A program made the position numbers and the translations under genes. Below the pieces are notes generated by a model, which was given only the letters and a program-made list of their open reading frames with translations, searched no databases and was not told where the DNA came from. Of a stretch of DNA of 64,000 nucleotides, positions 22,545-32,172 are shown piece by piece. Positions within the stretch are counted from its first letter, which is position 1. Every line of letters starts with the position of its first letter. The DNA comes from Mastigias papua (Eukaryota; Cnidaria; Scyphozoa; Rhizostomeae; Mastigiidae). Location: contig OZ025273.1 of NCBI GenBank assembly GCA_964019165.1, positions 15,234,714 through 15,298,713 of the forward strand, read 5' to 3'.

Positions 22545-23315
22545 CTAATTAATCTTTTCTTTTAAATTATTAAGCATACTTAGCAGTGCTTGGTTTCCTT
22601 GCTGTATCTGCAGAAGGATAACCTGCTGCTGATTTTGCTGATGAGAGAGAATCTCTAGCATTTTCTCATCTCTCCTCTCCCTTGCTTGCTGCTCTCTTTC
22701 TTTCAAATCCAGCTCTCTCTTTCTTATTTCAACTTCTTGTTCTGCTTTCCTCTCTTTGGCTTGATATTCTTTCTTTCTTATCTCTAACTCCTCCTTCCTC
22801 AACTCCAATTCCATTCTCCATTTCTCCTTCATAAACCCCATAGTTTCTTCTCCATTGCCACTACTTTTCTTTTTCTTTGCACTCTTCTGATTTTCTCTCT
22901 CTCTTGTCTCTGCCAACCTTTCCATCGATCTCTTTCTTACACTTTCAGCAGTCTCCCTTTCCCTCTCCATCATCATTGTACTGCTCTGTGCCCTGCGTGC
23001 AAGTTCTTCTTCTGCTCCTTCCTTTCTTTCCATGATGCTCTCAATGGCATCATCCAATTCTGTCTTCTCAGGTGTAATGCCACTTACTCTTTCTTCAGCT
23101 GCCATCTTTCTTTTAAAGTTTCTTTCTAATTTGGCATATCTCTCTCTCACACCCCTTTGGTCAACCACAAAACGCAAACCTTCCACAGCATTTAATGCAT
23201 TTGCCACCTTATCCCATGCCTGTCCCCTTTCTCGTGTCCCAACCTTATATCTATAAGGCTCTGTCACTAGTATTTCTCTACACAGCAACACATCATGACT
23301 GTTACTCCATACCAT
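22545..23315 (-). CDS. Harbinger Myb/SANT-like DNA-binding protein
   Basis: Intact 256-codon frame from ATG at 23,315 (MVWSNSHDVLLCREIL). The open frame extends upstream to a GTG at 23,384, but the region TTGGCTAG just before could be an intron end. The N-terminal roughly 100 residues form the Myb/SANT-type trihelix (SNSHDVLLCREI, GQAWDKVANALN, RGVRERYAKLERNFKRKM). The rest is a long Glu/Arg/Lys coiled coil (KEELEIRKKEYQAKERKAEQ) ending in a Gln-rich segment. In PIF/Harbinger elements this protein binds the element ends and helps bring the transposase to the nucleus. It is convergent with the transposase and 374 bp from its end. It is the only intact gene of this transposon. Confidence 0.85.
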   Translation of the reverse strand: MVWSNSHDVLLCREILVTEPYRYKVGTRERGQAWDKVANALNAVEGLRFVVDQRGVRERYAKLERNFKRKMAAEERVSGITPEKTELDDAIESIMERKEGAEEELARRAQSSTMMMERERETAESVRKRSMERLAETRERENQKSAKKKKSSGNGEETMGFMKEKWRMELELRKEELEIRKKEYQAKERKAEQEVEIRKRELDLKEREQQARERRDEKMLEILSHQQNQQQVILLQIQQGNQALLSMLNNLKEKIN

Positions 23316-23471
23316 CTTACGTCTAGCCAAGGAAGTAGTTGAGGCAAATAAGGCAAATATAAAACTTCCAATATCAAATTTCACTCAGTTATGATTAAAA
23401 GAATACATAGCAAGCATTTCTTAGGTACACCAAGATGTCATGGCTTCATAGCCTTTGCTTTACGAGCCCAA

Positions 23472-23496
23472 AAATATATATATATATATATATATA
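23472..23496. repeat. (TA)n microsatellite
   Basis: Short perfect TA run inside the Harbinger element, between the Myb-like gene and the right end. Confidence 0.9.
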
Positions 23497-24029
23497 CAAA
23501 GGGACAACAGCCATGTAACACCTATAAACATTTCTTTCAAGAACAAAAATGAGAAACTCAATATACACTTTCTTTCTTATAATTACAGATAGATTTTAGC
23601 TGCTAACACTTGTTAACTGTAAGCAACTCTGCAGTGAACTATGTCAATCTATGGTATGTTAAGTATTCTATGATGTATGCTGAGTTACAAAATAATTTTG
23701 ACAGCCAATATTACAGTCACATTCTAAGTCTAGATTTTCAACTACAAACGTTTGTGTAGATCTTTGACCGTCAACTGAAGTTGTAGGATAGGCCATTTTC
23801 AAGATAGCAAATGTCTCTTGCCTGCAAAAGAAGGAGCGCTGTAGAAGCTAAACTGTAGATTTAAGGCCTATTTGTACGAATTGGTAAAAAAAAGTGAAAC
23901 TGGAGTAGTAGGAAACCATAAATACCGAATTCTTACCTGCGTACTGATCACTACGTGAAATGATCCGAATGTGAGTAGTGGAATTATAGCCGAATACGCA
24001 ATCACAAGGGTATCCCCAAAGTGGCACTC

Positions 24030-24089
24030 GTGTCCAAGCCTCCAAAAGTCGTCGTAGTGAGCTACGTATCAAATCGTAAACTCTCTAAT
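24030..24089 (-). repeat. Harbinger right terminal repeat with AAT duplication
   Basis: Inverse of the left repeat, ending CGTAAACTCTCT at 24,086 and followed by AAT (24,087-24,089). Confidence 0.9.
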
Positions 24090-24931
24090 TTCTGGTAAAC
24101 CGGGAACTTTTCAGGACCAAACCGTTTTTCTGATGAAATGTTGGCTAGTTTTTCCTTAATGCAAGAAGCAAGGACATCTTCTGGATATCCATTGTCAATT
24201 AAAATTTGTTTTATTGTGTCCAGCTCAGAATCTAACTTAATTTTAGAGCAAATCATTAGTGCCCTATGAATTAAAGTTTTGATTAGGTTGATTTTCCTAG
24301 CTTTTGGGCTGAAGGAATTCCAACGGATGTATTGACCAGTAAACGTTGGCTTCCTGTAAATGCTGGTGAGAAATCCAGTGCCCCCTTTCTCCACCGAAAC
24401 ATCTAGAAAATTCAAGGAGTTGTTTTCCTCCCTCTCTGCTGTAAATTTTAGGGCTGGATGTAGCTGGTTGAGGTTTACATGACAACGATCACATTCCAGC
24501 TCCGAACCGAAAATGACAAAAGTATCGTCAACATAACGAAAGTAGACACCTGGTTTTACGGTGTTATTGAAGAGTCTACTTTCATGAAAGCCCACGAAAA
24601 TATTTGCTAAAGCTGGCCCCAAAGGACTACCCATTCCCACTCCATCTAATTGCTTATACATCTGGTTATTAAAACTAAATTCCACTCCTCAGGTAGCAAT
24701 TAGCGTCAATTCTTTAAAGGCGTCCTCAGGGAATGGAGGGCAATCAATTTGACCTCCATACAAAGTTGCAAGGTCATTGAAAGTTGCAAAAATCGTTAAT
24801 ACGCTTAATACCAAATCCCGCCATTCACCTTGTGAAGTAAATTGCCATAAAAAATTGTATCGTGCAGTGCTAGGTTTTGGAGCTTTTCGAATCTTAGCCA
24901 TATTATCAACCTGCATTTTATATTTCGCCAT
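24087..24931 (-). pseudogene. Penelope-like element copy 1, reverse transcriptase part
   Basis: Two minus frames, 24,689-24,931 and 24,087-24,685, separated by a single stop at the junction (IAT*GVEFSF). Polymerase landmarks are FSFNNQMYKQLDGVGMGSPL, LGPALANIFVG, the catalytic box RYVDDTFVIF and NSLNFLDVSVEK. This is the usual order of Penelope-like reverse transcriptase. The 5' part before about residue 1 of LLSISE-type blocks is missing, so the element is 5'-truncated near 24,931. The C-terminal continuation is on the other side of the Harbinger insertion. Confidence 0.9.
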
Positions 24932-25656
24932 AAGTTAGATTAGTGGTCCTATGATTTTTCTTCATTTCAAGACAGGTGCTGTCATAACTTCATACAAATT
25001 AGGTCCACATTTAATTCAATAGTGAATACAATCCAACAGTGCGAAAATTCTCTCTCAAAACCCACCCTCAATACTCTCAACAATCAGAAACATTTTCATA
25101 TTCTTTCATCTTATGGTTACAGTCACATTTTATTGACAGTCATATATCTGTTTGATAGCATAATGCTAGGTTTGCCTAAACACTTTCTTCCATTCTTAGC
25201 TATTCAAAACAGTAGCCTTGGCTTTAATCTTCAAATTTTTGATTTTATACACTAGGGTCTGTTCTTAGAAAACTTCTATTCTGAGAACATAAAAATCTGT
25301 TTCAATGTATGAAATGTCTTTCCTGCCAAATTTATGCCTTCTAGCAATATGTATCACAGTAATATGCATCCTTTTCTGCATGAAAATCGGGACCAAGTGA
25401 TTTGTTAACTATTCTTGACTAACACAACACCGCAAGTCCACTGCATTAGGCATCTGCTGACCTAATTTTGCATTATTGCAACAGTCGAGGTTTCCTTATT
25501 AATTTCTGATTTACTCTTTTTGGCAATGGCACCAAATAAGCTGGATATTTTGCAAGGACCTGGTACCGAAAGTTACGGATAAGAACCTGTGACTAAGAAG
25601 TAAGCTATTTTCCTATTTAGTTAAAAGTCGAAACTTTCAGGTTTTGGCCGATAATA
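24932..25656. other. No gene recognised
   Basis: Unique-looking AT-rich stretch between the truncated Penelope element and the 3' end of a LINE. Nothing recognised. Confidence 0.4.
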
Positions 25657-25671
25657 TAATAATAATAATAT
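25657..25671. repeat. (TAA)n tract at the 3' end of a LINE
   Basis: ATAATAATAATAATA directly beyond the 3' end of the minus-strand LINE at 25,672-28,076; the same type of tract borders the neighbouring LINEs. Confidence 0.85.
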
Positions 25672-26135
25672 TTTTTTTGAAACTTCATATTGAATACATA
25701 AAACTACTTACAATAATACACGTCTCAAAAAATTTTGGCAGTGTATAATTGGCTCGCTTGTAGAGAATACATAGTACATTTATGAAATTAACATGTATAA
25801 CAAAAAACAGCACAAAGAAATAACAGCAAAAGCCTGTTAGATGTTCCTGAAAAGATCAAAATTAGATGGTTAAGAGGTCTGGATTAGTTCAAGGTTTATT
25901 TCTTTGGCAAAAGATGAATTAGCTTGATCTTATTGAGATGTTCATAGCTTTCAGATAATTTTTTTGAGACTTCTCATCTATATATTCAAATTACTTATAC
26001 AAATCTCTCTAAGTATAGGTAATTTGCATCTGGCAGACAAGGTTACACATATAGTCAACAAAATCGTAAAAAAATAACAAAATGCACTTAGGAATACAAG
26101 TCCATACACAGTGAAGTTAGATGTAACTATAAGTC

Positions 26136-26723
26136 TTAGTACATTAGAAGATCAGGGTTAGTCCAGGATTTGTTTCTCATGCAGAAAATATAATAGGTGG
26201 ATCGAATGATGATGGCTGTAATTTTGCTTAGTATATAGTTTAAGTGCTGTTTTTCAATGCCAAGATCATTGCACATTTCAATAAAAGATTTGCAGGATTT
26301 CCCAAAAATTCCTATAGAGCTGATGGATAGGTTGATAAATTTAGTATTACGGTATTTTGAAGAGAGGTCACGAGTGAGCTGCAGGTATTTGTTACGCTTC
26401 CTATCTGTGCTGGTGGTTATATTGGTTTCAAATCCAATGGAAAGCTCGATGATATAGATCATAGCCGTTCCAATGCAGAGAAGCAAATCGGGATGCAACA
26501 GGTCCCCTGTCAAAATGCAAGGTTAGAGAAAACCTGGGAGGTCAACATACAGAGTGGAGTTTTTAATGCATTGTAATGTTGATGCTACAAAACGTAGAGC
26601 TGAGTTATGTCTCCAAGTGTAGCGGCCATCTTCAAGATAGGACTTACAGCCTGATACAACATGAAGAAGAGACTCAGGATGCAAGCAAACAGAGAACAGT
26701 CGGGCGACGGTGAAAGTTTCCAT
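26136..26723 (-). pseudogene. Zinc-knuckle and C-terminal domain of the LINE-like element
   Basis: The first frame (26,523-26,723) has CLHPESLLHVVSGCKSYLED, the C/H/C knuckle that precedes the restriction-like endonuclease in R2-type LINEs. The second (26,136-26,513) continues GDLLHPDLLLCIGTAMIYII, VNLSISSLG-like FINLSISSIGIFG and TYYIFCMRNKSW. The step between frames is one frameshift around 26,515. Confidence 0.6.
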
Positions 26724-26745
26724 TTGTGGAGATTTGTGCGATTAG

Positions 26746-27136
26746 CTAGCGTGTTATTGAGGTACTGTAGAGTGAAATTGAAATTATTTTTGGCAGCTTA
26801 CTCTGTGTAGAGGACCACATAGAGTTGAGAGTTACCAGAGAGTGGTCTAAAAGGAAGGATACGATAAACCCTTGTGATGGAAGCTTGGACTTCAGTTTTT
26901 CCTTGTGTTCTAGGCGTACAACCTGTAGGACATGTTTAGTAGTCAAATCCTTATAATTATGGAAATTGTTGTCAGTTTGATTAGTGGATTTAATCGTTCC
27001 ATAGTTGGTTTTGAAGAAATCATAAATAGAATCGGTCATAAATCTAATAGTTTGATCCAATGAGTCTGATTTCAATTTGATATTTGCAAATATTGATCGA
27101 ACGTAGGTGCTTGCTTCAATCCATTGTTCGTGCGAC
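26746..27136 (-). pseudogene. Middle region of the LINE-like element
   Basis: Reads HEQWIEASTYVRSIFANIK, DSIYDFFKTNYGTIK and LKSKLPSQGFIVSFLLDHSL. No polymerase motif is present. Removing the MITE and one TTA duplicate joins this to the upstream piece in frame (KLPK with SHEQW). Confidence 0.5.
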
Positions 27137-27139
27137 TTA

Positions 27140-27787
27140 AGCCTGGTATCCATATAGTCGTTGAGGGTCGTTAACAGTCTTTTTCAGTCATTGTGGGTCG
27201 CTGACACCGGTGCATTTCCATATAGTCTTTGAGGGTCGTCGAGGGTCGTTGTGGGTCGTTCAAAGTATGTCAGAGTTGCAGCGCGCTCTAGGCCTTTCAA
27301 GCAACTGGCACCACAAAGAAAATTGTCAAGCATGACAGAAACAGTCAAGGACTTTTTGTTGCTGGTCTATTCATTTGTGACATTAAATTCATTCAGACGA
27401 GAAAGATAAGAACACAAAGACTGAAAAATTCTTTGCTACGTCTGCAGGATTGAAAAAAATGTTTGCTTAATTCACTATATAGGTAATAATACGTGAATCT
27501 CGGGCATAAAATCACACATGTTAAAGTTCCCTAACTTGGTATGATGTTGCTTGTCCGCCATCATGGGTGATATTGAGCTTTTCTTGGGTCGATGACAGGT
27601 TTTGTCAGTCGTTGCGGGTTGCTGAGATAGACGTTAGTTCTATCTCAGCGACCCTCAACGACTCAGTCGTTAATGTGATTAAAATGACTATTGGGTTGTT
27701 TCCATATAGTCGTTGTGGGTCGCTGACAGTCTTTAAGCTTTAGGAAAGACCGTCAACGACCCTCAACGACTATATGGATACCAGGCT
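27140..27787. mobile_element. Harbinger-type MITE with GTCGTTG repeats
   Basis: 648-bp element with inverted ends AGCCTGGTATCCATATAGTC followed by GTTGAGGGTCGTTRAC (about 43 bases, nearly perfect), flanked by TTA at 27,137-27,139 and 27,788-27,790. A 3-bp TWA duplication points to the PIF/Harbinger superfamily. Subterminal DNA is full of GTCGTTGNGGGTCG units in both orientations. It encodes nothing and lies inside the coding part of a LINE-like element. Confidence 0.85.
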
Positions 27788-27839
27788 TTAGGCAGCTTGA
27801 CTCCGGGCTTTAAAACAAAAGTATCGAGTGAGTCAACAG

Positions 27840-28076
27840 TCACTTCCTCTTCTTCGTAAGAAACTGCGCGGGGTCGATATTTAAATTTTCAAAAACTGGC
27901 GGTTGATAAATGTCTGTACTATCATTAATTCGACACATTCTTTGATGCATTTTGAGGCCTTTCATGCCTTTGCATTCCCTACCGCAGCTGCACTTGACGA
28001 CCATACAAGCACCGTTTGATTTGCTACTGGGACAGATTTCTCTCAATCCTTGAATAGCAATCAGAACCGGGATCAA
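27840..28076 (-). pseudogene. C2H2 zinc-finger N-terminus of the LINE-like element
   Basis: Encodes VVKCSCGRECKGMKGLKMHQ with a following MCR, i.e. C-x-C ... H-x-C spacing typical of a target-recognition finger of R2/R4-type LINEs. The frame is left after FLTKKRK; the continuation (EEEVTVDSLDTFVLKPG) runs in another frame to the MITE border. Confidence 0.6.
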
Positions 28077-29077
28077 CCCGACCCTGAACTACCAAGAACA
28101 ACAACCCAAGTATCTAGAAAGAACATCACCCGTACAAAATGGACTAGAGAGGAATATAAAGAAGTTTTATTTGCATTTTACTGTGCACTTAACGAGCCAT
28201 CAGGAAGAAATATTACAGAAGCAACTTTTAACATCTGGAAAAGACATTCTACAAATCCATGAGAATATCTTGACTGCAATACGGTAGCAAATGTCCGAAG
28301 AGACATTCTTAAAAATAACCGTCTTACTGACGCGGAAAAGAAGTGATCAAAAATAATGCCCTTTTTGAAGTCCAAAGCAATGGGAGAGAAATGGATGACT
28401 CTCACGACCTAACTGTGACTGACGTGAGTGACAACCAGAGAGACGAGACTACGGATCATTGTAAAAGAGGAGATATTAGAGAAGTTTTAAACAATGTTGA
28501 AAACCAAAATCAAGAGGAAGCAAACGGGAATGGAGTTTGTGATCTGAATTTCATAGACAAAAATGAAACTGTGATAGGGCAAATGAGAAGTGATATATTA
28601 AGAGAATATACCAAAATAAGGAATATTGAAATGAAAGACAGGCAGTCGTTAGTAAAGGTCAAAAGTAATAAGCAAGCTTTGAAGCAGATAAAGATTGCTA
28701 ACTATGCAATGAAAGAACTATTAGAAGAACTGGAACCTGATCTCACCGAACTGAACCAACTGATATATGCTACAGCTTGTGTAGTCAATCCGAAGACCAA
28801 CAATAACAGCAAACCAAAAGCAAACAAATGTAAGAAGCCAAAATGGAAAGAAAAGATCGAAAGGGAGATTGAATATTTCAGAGGAAAAATATCTATTCTG
28901 GAGGAGCTATCAAAAGGAGTAGCTGTCAAAACTCGTAAGGCTAGAAAAGTAATCCAGACATATAAGGTATCGCCTGAACAACCTAAAATCCCTGAAATAA
29001 CAGAAACTTTAAAACAGAAAATTCAATTGAAGGCTCAAAGAATTCGTATGTATGAAAAGAGAACAAAGTTTTTCTGA
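28050..29077 (+). pseudogene. LINE A N-terminal region, Myb/SANT-like
   Basis: 28,050-28,262 reads TRTKWTREEYKEVLFAFYCA and ITEATFNIWKRH, a single Myb-like DNA-binding repeat. After a stop the reading continues through ANVRRDILKNNRLTD. 28,343-29,077 is a basic, coiled-coil linker (RDILREYTKIRNIEMKDRQS, KEKIEREIEYFRGKISILEE) and ends at a stop. Confidence 0.65.
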
Positions 29078-29086
29078 CATAACAAA

Positions 29087-30322
29087 TTGTTCACAGATGA
29101 TCCAAAGAGACTTTATCGTGAAATTGGTAAGCAAACTATTGAAGTGAATGATATTCCAAGTGAGAATGAAATAAAGAATTTTTGGAGTAGTATTTGGAGC
29201 AATGATAAAGGTTTTAATGCAGATGCAGATTGGATTAATAAAGTGGATGAGAAATACAAAAATATTGAGACACAATCATGGGATGATATAACAGTTGAGG
29301 AATTAGAGAATGCACTACAAAAATCACAAAAGTGGAAGTCACCTGGTATTGACAAAGTTCCAAATTTTTGGTTCTCTCATATGTCTGCAATGCACAAACT
29401 CTTGGCGAAACAGATGTCAGAGATAATTAGTGAACCAGATTTAACCCCAAAGTGGCTTGCTGAAGGGATCACCTATCTCCTTGCTAAAACACCAGAGACT
29501 ACAAATGCCAAACATTTTAGACCAATTACATGTTCATCAACTACTTATACAATTCTTACATCAGTACTAACAGATAGAATGTACATGTTCATGGAAGCTA
29601 ACCAACTGTTCCCATTAGAACAAAAGAGGTGCAAAAGAGGATCTTATGGATGCAAAGACCAGTTACTGATAAATCGTATGCTAATGGAAAATTGCCAGAA
29701 GAACAATCGAAACTTAAGCATGGCTTAGATAGATTATCGAAAGGCATTCGATAGCATACCGCATGGATGGATCTTGAGAGCTCTCGATATATTTAAGCTT
29801 TCACCAACTATTATTAACTTTCTACACCATAATATGAGATTGTGGAACACCAACCTTAGGTTAACTCATGCAAATGGTACAGGAAAAACAGACAGTTTAA
29901 GAATAAAGTGTGGAATCTTCGAAGGAGACTCACTGTCGCCACTTCTGTTTTGTATTTCACTGATCCCCTTATCAATTGAACTCAATAATGCTGGTTATGG
30001 ATATCAGATAATGGGTAAGTCTATTAGTCACCTATTTTATATGGACGACTTAAAGCCTTTTGCAAGGAATGACAGTGAACTTACTGGGTTATTGGATGCT
30101 GTGAAACATTTCAGTGATGATATTGGAATGCAATTTGGGCTAGATAAATGTGCGACAGCTACGTTCACAAAAGGAAAAGTTGTCAAAATTGAAAATATCA
30201 TTCTTGATGTGAGTACCACTATTAAAGAATTGGAACATGAAGGGATGTATAAATATCTGGGTATCCAAGAAGCTGAAGGGGTAGCAAATGCTGGCAATAC
30301 CTATAGTTACCTACGGTTTTAA
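29087..30322 (+). pseudogene. LINE A reverse transcriptase
   Basis: Frames 29,087-29,728 and 29,774-30,322 carry WKSPGIDKVPNFWF, HFRPITCSSTTYTIL, DYRKAFDSIPHGW (first catalytic Asp, reached through a stop near 29,730), CGIFEGDSLSPLLFCISL and FYMDDLKPFA (catalytic YMDD), then GLDKCATATF. This is the palm domain order of RLE-type LINEs. At least two lesions separate the frames. Confidence 0.85.
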
Positions 30323-31483
30323 TATCCTATATTGGACAATGCCAGAAATAAAGAGACTAGATATTAAGGTAAGGAAACTTTTAACCATATACAAAATGCA
30401 TCACCCCAAAGCTGATGTTGATAGGCTGTATATCCGAAGATCTGACGGAGGAAAGGGACTGCTACAACTGGAATTAATGTACAAAGCCACAACCATTGGA
30501 CTTCAAACATACCTGGACTCAACTGAAGATTGGATGCTACAACTTGTAAACAGACACGAAAAAACCAAAAGGTCCATTCTTTTAGCTGTCAAGGTCGAAA
30601 ATTTGAGAGTGAGTTAGAACTATCACCAATTGATACGAATGAAACACAACCAACTACACTAGCAAAAATTGTAAAGCAAGAAGCACAAAGGAAAGGACTA
30701 GCTGCTATCAAAAGCAAATGGGAACAGAAGCCTTTACATGGCCAATATGCACTATGGAGCAAAGACGCTGATATTGACCAACTTAATACCCACCAATGGT
30801 TGAGGTGTGCTGGACTAAAGGCAGAGACTGAGGGGTTCATGATGGCAGCACAAGACCAGAGCCTATTCACAAGGAACTATCAAGCAAATATAATAAGAAA
30901 TGGAACAGATCCTAGATGTAGACTATGTGAGGACAAAGTGGAAACAATTGATCATCTAGTTGCTGGATGCCCAATAATTGCACCAAAGGAATACAAAGAT
31001 CGACGTGACAAATTGGGACAGTACCTACACTGGAGAATATGCCAGCACTATAATGCTTCACACACTGAACACTGGTATGAACATCACCCAGAACCAGTTA
31101 CGAAGGGCAATGATGCTACTATCCTTTGGGATTTCACAATACACACTGACCGATCAATTGAAGCCAATCGGCCAGATATTATTGTAAATGACCACAAGGA
31201 AAAGACATGTTTATTGACTGATATGACAGTGCCTTCCGATCGAAATCTATCACTTAAGGAGTATGAAAAAGTCAGCAGATACAAAGACTTGGAAATCGAA
31301 ATACAGAAGATGTGGAATTTGAAAGTAACAATAGTACCTGTAGTAATTGGGGCATTAGGCATGATACAGAAGAAAACTGAAGGTCATATCAAGCGAATTC
31401 CCGGGAACCCTTGCTTGCAAGAATTGCAAAAGATAGTACTAAATGGGACGGCTCATCTACTGCGACGAGTGCTATCTATATGA
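30288..31483 (+). pseudogene. LINE A C-terminus: knuckle and restriction-like endonuclease
   Basis: 30,288-30,617 is the thumb region. 30,530-31,483 has the zinc knuckle CRLCEDKVETIDHLVAGC (C-x2-C-x8-H-x4-C) and the nuclease ILWDFTIHTDRSIEANRPDI, followed by TCLLTDMTVPSD and KYKDLEIE-like RYKDLEIEIQKMW, then IVPVVIGALGM. The RPD...D...K order is the PD-(D/E)XK-type nuclease of R2/R4 LINEs, which nicks the target DNA. Confidence 0.8.
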
Positions 31484-31595
31484 TCAGATACAGTGCGACA
31501 GTTATAAAGAACTTGAAACTTTACCTTCCTGTGCCCTAGGTTATAGGACATAACCGGCAAGGGATTGTACTTAATAGACATTTAACAAAATATAC

Positions 31596-31596
<1 letters not shown>

Positions 31597-31629
<33 letters not shown>

Positions 31630-31653
31630 TGATAATAATAATAATAATAATAA
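31597..31653. repeat. (TAA)n tract between LINE A and LINE B
   Basis: 57 bases of AAT/ATA repeat with a GATGAT interruption at about 31,627-31,632. It is both the 3' border of LINE A and the 5' border of LINE B. Confidence 0.95.
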
Positions 31654-32172
31654 ATGCCCTGGGTATGACGTAAAACTGCAACCGGTTGTGGAGTTTCAAC
31701 GTGGGATAATGAGGTTACCCTTTGCCACAACTACCTCCAGGTCACCCTTGAGCAAGGTGTAGTACCTGTCAGCTCTCCCTGAGACCTTGAAGTACCGGGT
31801 TGGCATCCGGCAGGGGTTAGTCTGTCTTATGGGTAGGGGGGACTCTTTAGTCTTGGTTGACAACCCTCCTAGGAGAAGGAAAACTCCGATTAAAAACCTG
31901 GACAAATGGATTATTGAAAGTATATGTCCGATAGTAGGGTAGATAATGCTCTTTACCTGTTATAAGCAAATTATCTAGTGGAGGCTACACGAACAATTGT
32001 ACCCGTAACCTGAAGGTACCGCGCCGATATAGGTGAATGGCCACTGCGTAATGAGGTCACCAATCGCGGGATCTGGTAGAAGAGTGGCGACTCTATCATA
32101 ATAAAGCCTTATCCAGAGTGCCAGGCAACCCTGGATGGACGTTTTATACCCGTGCGTTCAAATTCACACTAT
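31654..32172 (+). promoter_or_regulatory. 5' leader of LINE B
   Basis: About 520 non-coding bases starting AAATGCCCTGGGTATGAC right after the microsatellite. It is GC-richer than its surroundings and rich in short complementary segments. Leaders of R2-type LINEs contain internal promoters or self-cleaving ribozymes; neither could be confirmed by eye here. Confidence 0.4.

Larger units (their letters stand above)
20959..24086. mobile_element. PIF/Harbinger DNA transposon, complete ends
   Basis: 3,128-bp element with 57-bp terminal inverted repeats (20,959-21,015 and 24,030-24,086; outer sequence AGAGAGTTTACGATTTGATA) differing at only a few positions, flanked by the 3-bp duplication AAT (20,956-20,958 and 24,087-24,089). 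It carries the two genes typical of the superfamily in divergent-strand arrangement: a DDE transposase (+, broken) and a Myb/SANT-like DNA-binding protein (-, intact). It inserted into the coding region of a Penelope-like element. Confidence 0.95.
25672..28076 (-). mobile_element. LINE-like element with zinc-finger N-terminus, no polymerase
   Basis: Minus-strand remnant with an N-terminal C2H2-type finger (27,840-28,076), a middle region (26,746-27,136), a cysteine-histidine knuckle and C-terminal domain (26,136-26,723), and a 3' end against a (TAA)n tract. It resembles the ends of restriction-like-endonuclease LINEs, but no reverse transcriptase motif lies between them. Either the polymerase was deleted or this is a non-autonomous derivative. 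A Harbinger-type MITE is inserted at 27,140-27,787. Confidence 0.6.
28050..31596 (+). mobile_element. Restriction-like-endonuclease LINE A (decayed)
   Basis: Plus-strand LINE with a Myb/SANT-like N-terminus, reverse transcriptase and a zinc-knuckle plus restriction-like endonuclease C-terminus, broken into six or more frames. Its 3' end (ACAAAATATACAT) runs straight into a (TAA)n tract at 31,597. Its 5' side abuts, head to head, the LINE-like element at 25,672-28,076. The order and motifs fit the R2/R4/NeSL group of LINEs; of these, Dong (R4 clade) is known to insert in TAA repeats. Confidence 0.8.

Noticed and set aside
31654..32172. HDV-like ribozyme in the LINE B leader
   Set aside because: R2-type elements can have one, but I could not draw the nested double-pseudoknot pairings by eye, so it is not claimed.
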